A stretch of DNA of 64,000 nt from Coriaria nepalensis (lineage: Eukaryota; Streptophyta; Magnoliopsida; Cucurbitales; Coriariaceae), in assembly GCA_027186245.1 (NCBI GenBank), contig CP114487.1, forward strand, positions 9,915,001-9,979,000, written 5' to 3'. The position numbers were made by a program, and so were the translations under genes. Each line of letters opens with the position of its first letter. The stretch's first letter is position 1. This document shows positions 1-15,543 of this stretch, one piece after another. The notes beneath the pieces were generated by a model that had not been told where the DNA came from, ran no database searches, and was given only the letters and a program-made list of their open reading frames with translations.

Positions 1-870
1 GCTTTTTCTCCATATCTAGGAAGAAGACTGTGTTTGCTTGCATTAGGATCCGGATCTGGATATGAATCCTCTTGGAGTTCACCATCATTCCCTGCTGGAT
101 GCTGCAGAAAATACACAGATTCTTAAATGCTACAAACTTGAATGAAACTTGCTATCTTTCTACTACATTCCGTTCTGTACTTCAAAACAGTATAATGCCT
201 GTTCTTTTCATTATATAGAACACATTATGTATTCCATTATTTAGTGCACGAGTTTCCAAACCGTTCACCAGCTCATTCGAGCTCTAAGTAACAAAATGGA
301 ACCAAACAAAAACTAATTCAGCTGACACAGAAAAGAAATTGGTCTTATAAGTACTTCAAAACAGTATAATGCCTGTTCTTTTCATTATATAGAACACATT
401 ATGTATTCCATTATTGAGTACACGAGTTTCCAAACCGTTCACCAGCTCATTCGAGCTCTAAGTAACAAAATGGAACCAAACAAAAACTAACTCAGCTGAC
501 ACAGAAAAGAAATCGGTCTTATAAGTAAGCTAGACAGCTAAAAATCAACTTGATCATACTCTTCTTCTCCAAAGAACATAAGAACCTAAACTAGTAACTC
601 CGTTAATCAAGACAAAGACAGAACGAACCGAAATCAGTCAATTACCAGGGAGGCTTCTTCACAGGGAAGAGAATCGTGATCGTGAAAGTCAGACGCGAAC
701 GAGCAGCGTTCGACGCTGGCAGAAGCGGAGGAAAACAAGCTAAAGTTGGACTCAAGAGTGATGATGACGGAGTCGGGGCTAGAATCGCGAGCTCTGAAGC
801 CTTGCCGCCAGGGCGCCGTTTGCTCCTGCATTCCGATCGCTGGCATCGTCGCCCGTTCGGTTCCATACAT
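1..870 (-). CDS. N-terminal part of an unidentified conserved plant protein (runs off the window)
   Basis: Two minus-strand exons are visible. Exon 1 is 870-646 (75 codons, start MYGTERATMPAIGMQ) and ends at CTG|GTAATT. Exon 2 starts at 101 after TTTCTGCAG and runs out of the window in the same frame (HPAGNDGELQEDSYPDPDP...). Phase 0 is kept across the junction. The visible protein is polar and rich in Ser, Asp and Pro, with an SFASDFHDHDSLPCEE stretch and no membrane segment or catalytic motif. A second Met nine codons in could be the true start. I do not recognise the family. The intron (102-645) holds a 174-bp tandem duplication. Confidence 0.6.
177..524. repeat. 174-bp tandem direct duplication, two units
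   Basis: Unit 1 is 177-350 and unit 2 is 351-524. Both begin GTACTTCAAAACAGTATAATG and end GGTCTTATAA. I count about four substitutions between them, so this is a recent duplication. It lies inside intron 1 of the minus-strand gene at 1-870, and the coding sequence is untouched. Confidence 0.9.
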
Positions 871-1819
871 GAATGCAAGATTATAGATTCGCTCTTTTTG
901 ACTCGCTTGCGTTATAAGTGGATGACGGTAATGATTAACAATATATAACCATGATATCTGAGTGTTAAATTAATTAATCCAGTTTATTGAACGTTAATTA
1001 CGCAAGACCTCTTTCGTCATGGAAGAGTCATTATATCATATGTCGAGCATGCTTAATAGCGGCCTATTGATTCGCTATTATGAACTTTCCTTATTTTAGC
1101 AATCAAGTAGTGTCTGCTTTTGCTCCTTTTGATATTTCATTTCAATCTTGACTAGAATAGTAGCACTCCTTGACTTCTGCTCAAAACCTTTTCCTTTTGT
1201 AGGGCCCTCAGATCACATTCACCTGTTAGAACTGGTCTGCTAATTTCATTACAACTTTCTCCAAGCATTCACGTTTTGTCCAAAATGACAAGTAAATCGG
1301 CATCATGATTTACATCGTCGTGCCATTCTTGATTGTACATATTTCTTACACATGTATGTAACTATGTATGTATGTCCAGATTATGTTCGAGAAAAGCTGC
1401 TGTAAGCAATAATAAATAGCAGTAATGTCTTAACTTATGACAGGAAGGTTCAACAGCCAAGATTCATGCCGTGCAGTCGAACCGAATAACAATGGAGCTA
1501 TGATAAAGAGCTGCAAATTGGATTAAAAAAACATGGTCATTTGAATCAGTGCTTGTTTGACCAGTCTCTCCTTTTGCAGAGCTTTGGATGTGAAGAACCC
1601 TAAACTGGAATCATTTTCTTGTCACAGAGGAAAGGGGGGTTTTAATAAGATCATTTATGGGGATGGAATCAGACTAATAAAGCAACAGCTGACACAGTAT
1701 GAAATGTTTTGAGTTGAGAAATGCTATGCAAAGTAAATAAAAGGTAACCTCCTATTCCCCCCTTAAAAAAAGGATAATTACACTAGGGCAGTTTTCACTC
1801 TCATCCCATTTATAAGTTT
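871..1819. other. Intergenic: 5' flank of the gene at 1-870 and 3' flank of TGS1
   Basis: There are no credible coding exons in this 949-bp stretch. It should contain the promoter of the minus-strand gene ending at 870 and the 3' UTR of TGS1, whose stop is at 1820-1822. I saw no repeat or RNA gene. Confidence 0.6.
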
Positions 1820-5329
<3,510 letters not shown>

Positions 5330-5557
5330 TTTCTCCGGCGATTCTCTAGTGGGAGAAGAAGAGTCGGCGGGAGGGGGATTTGGTCAAGTCGCGAGCATAA
5401 TGACAATACTGCCGCTCGAGCTTTCTATATGCTCAAAACGCGCCGTTTCTCTATTCTCTCATATTTTGCGCCAATTTTTTTTTAGTTCTCTATTTTCTAG
5501 GGCTTGTTTCTTCTTCCTTCTCTCTCTCCCATCTGTCCGCGAAGGAGATAGAGAGAG
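5330..5557. promoter_or_regulatory. Short divergent intergenic region shared by TGS1 and THO5
   Basis: Only 228 bp separate the TGS1 start codon (minus, 5329) from the THO5 start codon (plus, 5558). The interval must hold both 5' UTRs and both core promoters. It has purine/pyrimidine-rich stretches (GAGAGAGA-type and CTCTCT-type), common in plant 5' leaders, and no clear TATA box. A shared bidirectional promoter is inferred from distance and orientation. Confidence 0.6.
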
Positions 5558-8500
5558 ATGGATGAGGAGATAGAGGAGGGAATGCTTATAGAGGAAGACG
5601 CAGCAGAGCCTGGGCCGCAAGAGAGCGAGGTAGCCGGAAACTCTCCATACGAAATGCTGCGAGAAAGCAAGGTTGATGTGGAGGAGATCGTGGCCAAGAT
5701 GCTCACCATCAAGAGAGAAAACCAGCCCAAATCTCAACTGGGCGAACTCGTCACTCAGATGTTCCTTCACTTCGTCACCCTCCGCCAGGTTCCTATTTCC
5801 TCACTCTACTCTCTCTCCTTGCGCTTCGATTGTTTTCAACTTCGTTTGGGAACTATTCATATCCCATAAGTAGATCGATTTCTAAACATTTTGATTATAT
5901 GAACTCATATATCTTCAAGTATGTTGTCTCAGGCAAATCGGACAATCCTGCTCGAAGAAGATCGAGTGAAGGCAGAAACAGAACGTGCAAAAGCTCCTGT
6001 TGACTTCACAAACCTGCAACTTCACAATTTGGTGTATGAAAAAAGTCACTATGTGAAAGCAATAAAGGCATGCAAGGACTTCAAGTCTAAATATCCTGAT
6101 ATCGAACTTGTACCTGAGGAAGAATTTTTTCGCAGTGCCCCTGAAGAGATTAAATGTTCTGTTAACTCTAAAGACAGCGCACACAATCTGATGCTACAAA
6201 GGCTCGAATTTGAGTTATTACAGGTTAGTAATGATTGTTAATAGTATATGTGGAAGGTATCTGTCAAGAAAAAATGGGTCGTCTTTCCTTACTATTCAAA
6301 CTGTTCTTACTAATTTTTCATCTATATCAGCGAAAAGAGCTATGCAAAGTTAGCGAGAAATTGGAACAGCAGAAGAAAAGCCTTTCCGAGATCATTGCAA
6401 ATCGAAAAAAATTCTTGTCTAGTCTTCCCTCACACCTCAAGTCTCTAAAGAAAGCATCTTTGCCGGTCCAGAACCAATTAGGGGTGCTACATACAAAGAA
6501 ACTAAAGCAACACCAATTAGCAGAACTACTCCCACCTCCTCTCTATGTTATCTACTCACAGTTCTTAGCACAGAAGGAAGCATTTGGAGAAAATATTGAT
6601 GTAGAGGTTATAGGAAGTGTAAAAGATGCTCAAGTTTTTGCCCGACATCAAGCAAATAAGGACACTGGTAATTGTGCACTCACACTCTATTACGACTGGC
6701 TAAAACGTTACTTCCATGAATGATTCTTACTTTTATGTTGTTTGTATTGTGTATCCTGTGCTAGCAAAGTCGTTTTTCGGAAAATCTCACTTACATATGC
6801 TGTTTTTGTGGCAAATCCTGATATGACTTATGGCAGGCATATCGACCAATATAGAGCCTCGGTTGGATGAAGATGCACCGGATGAGGAAGATGATGGTCA
6901 AAGGAGGAGAAAACGGCCCAAGAAGATTCCAGGAAAGGATAGCCTTGAGCATGCGGGAATGTATCAATGTCATCCCCTAAAAATCACCCTTCATATATAT
7001 GATGATGAGGGTTCTGAACCTAAGTCAGGAAAATTGATCTCTCTGAAGTTTGAATATCTGTCAAAGTTAAATGTCGTATGTGTTGGGACTGAAGGATCAA
7101 ATGAGGGACCTCAAAACAACATCTTATGCAACTTATTCCCCAATGATACTGGCCTTGAGCTTCCTCACCAGGTACGCATGTTCCGTTTAGCTATTTTGAT
7201 GACCGGTGCTCTTTTTGGCCAATAATAGCCAACTTCCACTTATCCCAACCTCCCCCCCCCCCCCCCACCCACACACACACAAAAGGAAGTAAAATAATCC
7301 CCAATCCACTTATCTTCTCTCTGGTATTGTGATTTTCTGAATGACGCAGTCAGCCAAGCTCTCTGTTGGCAATGCATTTGCATTTGATGAAAGGAGATCT
7401 TCACGGCCATACAAGTGGGCCCATCATTTGGCTGGAATTGATGTTTTGCCAGAGGTGTCTCCATTGGTTAGTAGTGGTCATGAATCAAGCAGCGAAACAA
7501 ATAAGAGTGATGTTACCTCAGGTATTTCGTTGTATCGCCAGCAGAACCGCATACAGACAGTTGTCCAGAGGATTCGCTCTCGAAAGAAGGCTCAGCTGGC
7601 TCTTGTGTGAGTCACCGATCCATATTGTTAAGAGTTTTGGATCATCGTGGCGGTAGAAAGTTTCATAGGAAATGGACTTGTATCATAGTTTTCAAAATCT
7701 GATTTTTGTTAATTTATTATTCAGTTTGTGGGAACTGTTACTGGCATTTTCTACATTTAAGTGTTTTAACTTTATTGAGGAAACTGGATTTGTTCTGTTT
7801 TATCACAACTCCTGTTCTTGCAGCCTTCTGTGTGATTGAAACCATTTCTTTTCCTCAGGGGAGGGAGAGGTGGGGTTATTCAGTGCAATAAGGTCTTTAT
7901 TTGTTGAAAATTCGAAACTTTTTTTGATTGACTTACAGGGAACAGCTTACTTCACTTCTGAAGCTCAAATGGCCTTCTCTAACATATGAAGGTGTTCCAT
8001 GGGCTTTGCATGCTCCATCATGCAGTTTCCAAGGCTTTTCACTTGTTGGACTGCCAACTAGTCAATCTACATCTTTGCCTACTATCACAGAGAGAGAGAA
8101 GGTCGAAGAACCTGTAGATGTTGATATGGTTGGGAAATCCAATCCTTCAAAAGAAGAGACAGATGGTATAAGGGAAGATGGGGAGCTTCCGTCGCTCACA
8201 TCTGTTGTTAATGACCTGAAAATCACTACCTTGAGAGGATCTAATCTCGAGAAGTCCAGGCAACTATCTTTTGCCAAAAGCATTGCACCTAAGATCAATA
8301 CCCCAAAATACCAAAGTGGCAACAAGTATGATGATGATTTAGAGCTAGTGCTTGATACTGACAGTGAACTTGATGAGCCAGTGCAAGCTGAGTCTGAGCT
8401 AGATAATGCAGCATCTATTCAGTCTTATGAGATAGCAAGAAATGCATGGGTTGATTATGGAACCAGTGAATTCTGCCTCGTGTTAGACAGGAAAACCGCC

Positions 8501-9139
8501 AGTACTGATAGAAACTTCAAGTTACAAGCTAAGGTAACAAGAACCCTGTCCCTTTCCCGCAATCTGCACATGCAATTGATTTCTTATCTCTTTATAACAT
8601 TCTGCCAGATCAAAATCAGTATGGAGTATCCTCTTAGGCCTCCTCTCTTCACAGTGAGTCTTTACGCTAGAACTTCTCAAGAAAAGAGTGATGATACTGA
8701 TGGTTCTGAGTGGTACAATGAACTCCGGGCCATGGAAGCAGAGGTAAGCAGTAAAATCTTTGGTATATAATGTTAGCAAGGTGTACTTTTTTTTTTTTGG
8801 CTGAATCAGTTGTGAGAAATATAGCCAACAGACTAGTGTAATGATTTGGATATTCCCTTTTCTATCTTGTAGGTCAATCTTCACATACTAAGGATGTTAC
8901 CTCCGGACCAAGACAATTTTATCTTCTCTCATCAGGTGTGTTGTCTAGCAATGATGTTTGACTATTATATTGACGAGGTATCCCCATCTTCAGGCAAAAG
9001 AAAGAGTACCTCCCTCATTGATGTCGGATTGTGTAAGCCTGTTAGTGGTAAGATTCTCGCCAGATCATTTCGAGGAAGAGATCGTAGGAAGATGATATCC
9101 TGGAAGGAGATGGCATGCTCACCTGGCTACCCTTACTAG
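5558..9139 (+). CDS. THO5: THO complex subunit 5 homolog
   Basis: Eight exons rebuild an 815-residue protein: 5558-5788, 5933-6223, 6331-6667, 6837-7171, 7350-7606, 7939-8533, 8609-8743, 8873-9139. All junctions are GT-AG and phases agree. THO5 is a subunit of the nuclear THO/TREX complex, which couples transcription to mRNA packaging and export; in plants THO mutants also lose siRNA pathways. The acidic N-terminus is followed by YEMLRESKVDVEEIVAKML and a Lys/Glu-rich helical, coiled-coil-like region (FTNLQLHNLVYEKSHYVKAI, then LCKVSEKLEQQKKSLSEII). Later come the conserved ELLPPPLYVIYSQFLAQKEA and a basic RRRKRPKK stretch, then a C-terminal part with KWPSLTYEGVPWALHAPSC. Intron 4 contains a 15-C homopolymer. 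Confidence 0.93.
7252..7266. repeat. Poly(C) tract in THO5 intron 4
   Basis: An uninterrupted run of 15 C lies in the intron between THO5 exons 4 and 5, followed by CA-rich sequence. The opposite strand could form a G-quadruplex. It is probably a variable microsatellite. Confidence 0.85.
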
Positions 9140-10119
9140 GAAAATCTACCCCCCTCACTTTAATCAGCACTTCTAAAAGTGCGTAATTTAACTCACGGAT
9201 CTGTGAAATTGTAGTCCCATGGGTTTGTAAGAGGGCTTTTGAGCATCAGCCTGTCTTTGTGAACCAAACTAGGATTGATGGTAGTCGAGAAATTTGATGT
9301 ACTACGTTTCTTGTTAGAGTAATGCAATGTGATTTTTTAAAGGCTGGTATGCTACCCACGTCAGAGTTAGATCCGCAAGACAATAAATGGATGTAAGAAA
9401 GAGTTTCTTCGAATGGAGAGTGGACCACTTATATATGTATATATGAATAATATAAAGATGCGGATCGAAATGGAACATAAATATAATAGTTTTAAGTTAT
9501 TTAACCGGTCCGGCACTAGCGACGTCATCGTCTAAATTCATTTTCGATATTTTCGGAATCACTGCACAGTAATTCCCCAAACTGTATGGTCTTACCATAT
9601 ATATCATATAATCCAAACTCTAAAATATCTTCCCTCTCACCGTCTTTATCTAAATTTTCAACGGCCTACTTTTGAGTTTACCCTCTGCCAGTACATCATT
9701 AGCATAAGATAATTATTTATGTAAACAATGGAATTGGATTATGTCATTACACAGGAGTTTCCAGAAGCAGTTTAGGCAACAACGCATTGAAAATGGTCAT
9801 AAAAATTGTTTCCAATAATGGAGGCATGGAGAGCAGGCCAACCTGTTAAAATAATAAATATATTCCTAGCGATGAGTATTCTAAACAGGGTAGGCAGGGC
9901 CTACCTTTTCCAGTGAGAAGTAAATGGTTGGGGGGGGGGGGGGGGAGTGTTTGTGGAATATCCCCAGCAAAGATTCAATCTACACGCTAACAAGTAACAA
10001 CTCATCTCTCCCACTTTATCTACACAGCAGAGCACACACATGTTGCCGTAAATTATATACAAACCTAACAAGACACTACAAATTTCCATCTCGAGAAACA
10101 CGGATTGAACTCTCACAAA
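9140..10119. other. Intergenic between convergent THO5 and ABF-type bZIP genes
   Basis: This 980-bp stretch holds the two 3' UTRs of tail-to-tail genes. A 16-G homopolymer occurs at 9930-9945. I saw no coding exon or RNA gene. Confidence 0.6.
9930..9945. repeat. Poly(G) tract downstream of the bZIP gene
   Basis: A run of 16 G lies in the 3' flank of the minus-strand bZIP gene, where it reads as poly(C) on the transcript strand. It is able to form a G-quadruplex and is likely to be length-variable. Confidence 0.85.
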
Positions 10120-12158
10120 TCACCATGGACCGCTCTGCGTTCTTCTAATGCATCGCTTCTTTGGGCCCCGTTGCTCCATCTCCATTGCCTAAAATAATCA
10201 AACAGCACTTGAGTCATAAACAAGAGAGAGCAGACAGAAAGTGCAAGTCTTTTGCAACAGATGGTGATGACTGATACTTAAACTGAGATATATGCACAAT
10301 CGCTCGATAGGGAAATTAATACTCAGAAAACAAGGATGGAATAGGCAGTACCTGATTCTTCTGCATTTCCATGATTTCTTCCTGCAAATTCCGAAAAAGC
10401 ACAATCAATGAAGTTTAACTTCACCATAAAGATGGTAATATACCATAGAAATGTATGTCTCATTCCAATTCAAAATAGGAAGTACCTGTTTTTTCCGCAG
10501 TTCTTCATTCTCTTCTTTTAACTTCGCAACTTCTGCTTCCAACTCCATAGTATATGCCTGGCAAAAGCCCAACAGAGAAACCTAAGTAATCCACCGGATA
10601 TTCAAACATGATGATAGCACAAATTCTAGTTTCCCATTCCCGCCCAAGAATTATGTCAGCTATCTCAATACAATCATATCCTACAGCTAACTCAGTCCAG
10701 ACAGTCCTGTTTTCCGCAACCTATCTCTCATTACGTTGTAATAAACTGGACTCTTTATAACTTCTCATTTTCATAATGTATCCAACTCACTTCCCTTCGG
10801 CTTTCTCAGATAGCTATCACATTACCAATTTCTGCTGCATAATCTTCACTCAAGTTCAGATTAAGAGCTAGTAGAATCAATTAAGTCAACAACAACAACA
10901 CTACCTACTCATTCCTTCCAATTCTAGTATTTGCTATCTCACTTTCGCAACTTTCTACAAAAATAATAAGCTAGTGACACTAACCAATATGTCTGCAACT
11001 CTAAAATGGGGAAAAGAAAAGATATCTATTCACCTGCTTACGGGCTCTAGACCTAGCAGCCGACTCTCGGTTTTTTATCATTCTCCTCTGCCTCCTTTCA
11101 ATAACCTTTTCCACGGCCCCGCCGCTTTTCCTTCCCCTCAACCCGCCGTTAAACAAGTAACGCGGGGACATGGACGGTGTGGTCCCATTACTCTTCCCCA
11201 TCCCATCAGAAGACAGCTGGTTTGCTGGAGATCCTGTCACGACAGTTACAGCCCCGCCTCCTAAGCTAACCATTCCCTCCCCTCCTCCTCCACCTGGAAT
11301 CAAATTATTATTCAACCTCTGATCTGAAATCCCCATAATCCCACCTCTAATTCCAGCTGGACTACCTAACTGGGCATTGCTTAACCCCAACTGAGATCCA
11401 TATGTAACAGAAACCGTTTGCTTCGGAAAAATATGCAGTTGTTGCTGTTGCTGCTGCTGCTTTGGCTGATTTTCTCTAACCCCATTAACGTTTAACGGTA
11501 AATTCGAATATTGGATTTGATCATTATTATTACTGTTCTGATCAGGTTGTTGCAGAAAACTAATCCCTAAACCGGAACTAGAATTCCCGAAAAATCCTTT
11601 ATCAGTATTTGTTGGTAATTGAGCATCTTCTCTTACAACTCCGGCTCGGACCAAGAACTCCTCCAGAGTCATTTCCCTTAGAGTCTGCTGCCTCTGAGCT
11701 TGTGGCGGCATATTAGAGGCGGCACCACCACTTCCATCTTTTACTACAGCACCTAGATACTCTTTGGAAATATCTTTCCAGACCTCATCTACTGTTTTCT
11801 GGCTTAGTGTTCGAGGAAGAGTCAATGAACCCTGTCTCTGTAAATACGCACCGGGAAAAACCCCTCCGGCAGCTGAGGCGGCCGCTCCGGCGGCAGATGC
11901 AGAAGTTACGGGACCTTGTGTGGCGGCCGAAGTAATGGATGCCATGGTTTGCGTCTCTTCTGCGCTCCATATGTTCTTTAATAGCTCGTCCATGTTCATA
12001 GAGCCGAAATCTTTTCCGATCCCACCCATGGTGTTCTGAAACTCATCGAAGGTCAAAGAGTAGATCGACGATTGACGCGCTAACGGAAAGTCTCCTTGAT
12101 TTCTTCCGCCGCCGCCGTTGTCCGCCGGCGGGTCGTCTCCGAAATTCTTGAAATTCAT
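10120..12158 (-). CDS. ABF2: AREB/ABF group A bZIP transcription factor
   Basis: Four exons (12158-11034, 10557-10486, 10381-10352, 10188-10120) give 431 residues. Group A bZIPs bind ABRE (ACGTG) elements and activate ABA-, drought- and salt-responsive genes after phosphorylation by SnRK2 kinases. All four hallmark phosphorylation regions are visible: C1 (LARQSSIYSLTFDEFQ), C2 (RQGSLTLPRTLSQKTVDEVW), C3 (QQTLREMTLEEFLVRAG) and C4 at the C-terminus (RRTQSGPW). The basic region RRQRRMIKNRESAARSRARK ends exon 1; the leucine zipper (ELEAEVAKLKEENEELRKK) is in exon 2. A 7-Gln tract and Gly-rich runs lie between C3 and the basic region. The start is the first ATG before the conserved N-terminus. 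The ABF2/AREB1 name rests on remembered similarity and synteny; ABF3 or ABF4 is possible. Confidence 0.9.
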
Positions 12159-12599
12159 TTTTTTTAATCCACCAATTTTGCACAATCTCAGTGAGCTGAA
12201 GCTAAATCAACTTAAGAATCTTTACCCGGTATCGAACAAATTCCTCCTTAAAAAAAGAACATAACAAAATTACAAAATTTTGACAAACACATTGAATCAA
12301 ACATCTACAACAAATATCATTAAAAAAAAAAAAATTCATAAGCTCCCGCAACTAAAAATTCAGGCCAAACAAATATTTTCAGCAAAGTAAATCAAAAGAA
12401 AAAAATATAAAGCACGTGATCCAAAATCTCTTTTTCAGACTTCCAGCAAATTTCACGCCAAACACTTCGAACACAAAGAAAAGAATCCACGAACCAATAC
12501 GCAGTGAAAGTCAAATCCACAAAAAATCCTAAAACCCACTTCCAAAATGGTAAAATTCAACAGAAGTAGATAACATATCAGTTTTGAAGAGGAAAAAAA

Positions 12600-12635
<36 letters not shown>

Positions 12636-15543
12636 TTGAAGTTGAGGAACAGACGAAAAGTTCTCTCCTTTTTTGTTTAATGCACCTACAAATTTTTCTT
12701 GTGGTCTGCTATTTTCCTGATTTTTGGTTTCAGGTGACTTCTTTGGCTGCTGCTATCTCAAACGGCTTAGCGAATGAGCGGATTCTTTTATCTTATTGTC
12801 TTTATCTGTTTCTTTATCTCGTATGTATAGATTTAATAATTAAAATATATATATATCAAAATCACTTAAATTTAATTTATATCATTATAAAAATTTATAT
12901 AATTAATATACAAGTTGTAACGATATTTAACAGATTAATAAATTTTTCTTTTATATAATATGTTAAAATTATTTTTATATTGATTTTTTTATTTTTTTTA
13001 GACCGAGTTTAATTTCTTCCTTTACAGATCGAGATCTTTTATTTTTTCTAAACCGAGTTTAAGTTCTTCCTTCATAGACCGAGCTCTCTTTTTAAACCGA
13101 GTTCTAAACTTACTTCCCATACTAAGAACTTTTTCTTCCTTCCCAAACTGATATATAATATAATATAATATCTCTCGGTTTGGATTCTCAGTCCTGACCG
13201 AATTCTCAATCTAAAAATATATAAATATGATCAAATTCTCGTTCTATAGACTGACATATCGGAAACTCATATAGAAATATATTTCGATCTGTACCGAAAA
13301 TTCGGTCTGGACCAAAAACTAATTTAACTTCCCAGCCTACATATTAAATATCAATCTTTCGATTTTAGATTCATATTGAATATCAGTTTATATAATTCAT
13401 ATTCAAATCAAATATCAATAGTTATTATCATTTCTCAATATTTAGAAAAATAAGTGAGAGATGAAGAATAGCAACCATAAAGAAAATAGAATATAAAGAT
13501 AATCAAATTTGATTAATAAATTAATTATATTTCAATTAACTTATATTTTTATCTCATAATATTTTTAAAATTTTTAAAATTAGAATAAATAATTAAAATA
13601 TTATTATAAAAATAATTATAATAAGCGCAGACTATTATTGCATCTACTCTCTTTCTCGAGATGACAAGTGTCGACCGTCTCTTAAGTCTTAAACGAAACT
13701 GAGTCTGAATAGAGTGGTGTTGTTGGGATCGTTCGTCGCGACGGGTTCAATTTAATTTAATTTTATTCCTTACAATTTAATATATTTTAATTGTTATATT
13801 ATAAGCTTTTTTTTTTTTGCAAGAATTTAATATTTAACATTAGCTGACCAGCTGGCTTACGGAGTGGACCAATCGTTTGTAGGTAAGAGTGGTTGATGTG
13901 ACGTTTGACCAATTATGAGAGACTTCTGGGCCAATCATGACCGGCCACGTTCTCACAAACAAGGGCTAGATCTTGTTATTGTGTGAGAGAGCTTTTTGTA
14001 TGCTCTGAATGGATGATATGGATGGATGGGTATGAGTGGGATTGGGACTTTTTGTTTTCGATTATAATAAAAAACAAGCCCTTACCCAAAATGGAAATTA
14101 AAAAGCACACTAATTTAGTAATTCTCGAAGAAAATATACACCCAAAATGGATCTTTTATTTATTTTCTTAATTTTCTTTAGGAGTGGGGTTGGTTGCCAC
14201 CGTTATCTGACCACAAAATTGGATTTTAATGTTAGTGTTGTGATTTTCTCACACAGAGTGGGAGTGGATTCTCATGGTCATGTGCTATTCGATTCAAGGA
14301 CTCGGACTTGACACATGTCCAACGACTCTTAACCTACTTTTCACCGGTGAAGAGATAAGGATTCCCATGCCTCCCCCTTGATGTTTTTAACATTTAGAAA
14401 TACCTAGAATCAATCAAGCTTGATGTTTAACATTTAGAAATACCGTTTGTCCTGATCTCTTTTGATCAAACTCCGATCTGGTGAGAGTTTAAGAGTGCAC
14501 TGGAGTTCTAGTGGGGGTTGATGCATTGTCTAAGTATACGTGTTTAAATTGTAATCATACTCCTCCAAGTCTAAAAGGTAAATGATAAACATGCGCTCCA
14601 CATTTGTCCAGGTACCTCCCAACCATCTAGCTGAAAACGAAATAGCCTTGCCGTTTGGTTTTAACACGCGGTACGGAAGGAGACAAAAGACTTAATCCAA
14701 AACAACAAAAGATAATTTCTAAATTGGGGTTTAGGGCACTGATGAGAAGTAAAATCAAGTTTTTCCTGAAACGTTTGAAAAGGGTTGTAAAAGAAGTTTT
14801 GAGTCTCAAAACGGGATTTCAAATACTTTCTAATTCATGGAAAAGATCCTCTATATGTATAATGGGCTAGTTATGTGGGGGTTAAAGTTGGCGCATGCAT
14901 ATACTACTTTTGGGAATGGCCGGCAGCATCAATCAAAGAGAGCAACAAAATATTACCAAAATCAAATGATTGAAAAGTACTTAAATCTTCTTCTAGATAA
15001 TTTTGGGAGGATGGAAATGTCGGACTAATACGAACATGTGTTCGAGTATTCTACTCGAACGGCCACATATATTTCCTCTTGCTCCTTAGATATACTCAGA
15101 ATGGTAATTAAGGGAACCAGGGAAGTAATGGAACTATTTAAATGTATAAGAGGTTATCGCTCATGATCTATCCATTATAATCTAGCCCGAGGTGACGAAG
15201 AGAGGAAGAATAATTTCGTGCTCACTAGAATTTCAAGAATGAAAACATTGCAGAAGTTCACCTAGAGTGGAAAAGCAGCAGTAGTGAGTATCAATGAAGT
15301 TCAGAGATATTCAACAAGTGGTCAAGTGGAATTTGATTTGAGCTAAGTCCTTTCTTGTGGCCTTTCACTACCATATCTTCTTTCTAAGATAAGTGTTCTG
15401 AATTTTCTATGCAAACCTTCACCTATAATTTGTACAACACTTTTCGAATGTGACTTAATCTAAGAATCATGATACAAAGAATTCCTTGGCGTACAATTAT
15501 ACAAATTACAATGGAAGTAGACAAGTAATGAGTATTATTACCT
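12159..15543. other. AT-rich intergenic DNA with a (TA)n microsatellite
   Basis: The first several hundred bases are probably the 5' leader and promoter of the bZIP gene; a 5' UTR intron is plausible because ABF genes often have one. A (TA)n tract lies near 12604-12632. Around 13000-13330 a loose ACCGAGTT-like motif recurs, and 13340-13660 is extremely AT-rich, typical of degraded transposon DNA. A 26-28-bp direct repeat occurs at 14377-14404 and 14419-14444. Short frames at 13983-15028 have no recognisable domains and look random. Confidence 0.5.
14377..14444. repeat. Short direct repeat pair
   Basis: Copy 1 (14377-14404) reads CTTGATGTTTTTAACATTTAG and on; copy 2 (14419-14444) is the same sequence minus two T. 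Fourteen bases separate the copies. Confidence 0.8.

Noticed and set aside
12584..12958. 124-codon open frame on the plus strand
   Set aside because: It is driven by a (TA)n microsatellite (repeated Tyr-Ile) and has no domain.
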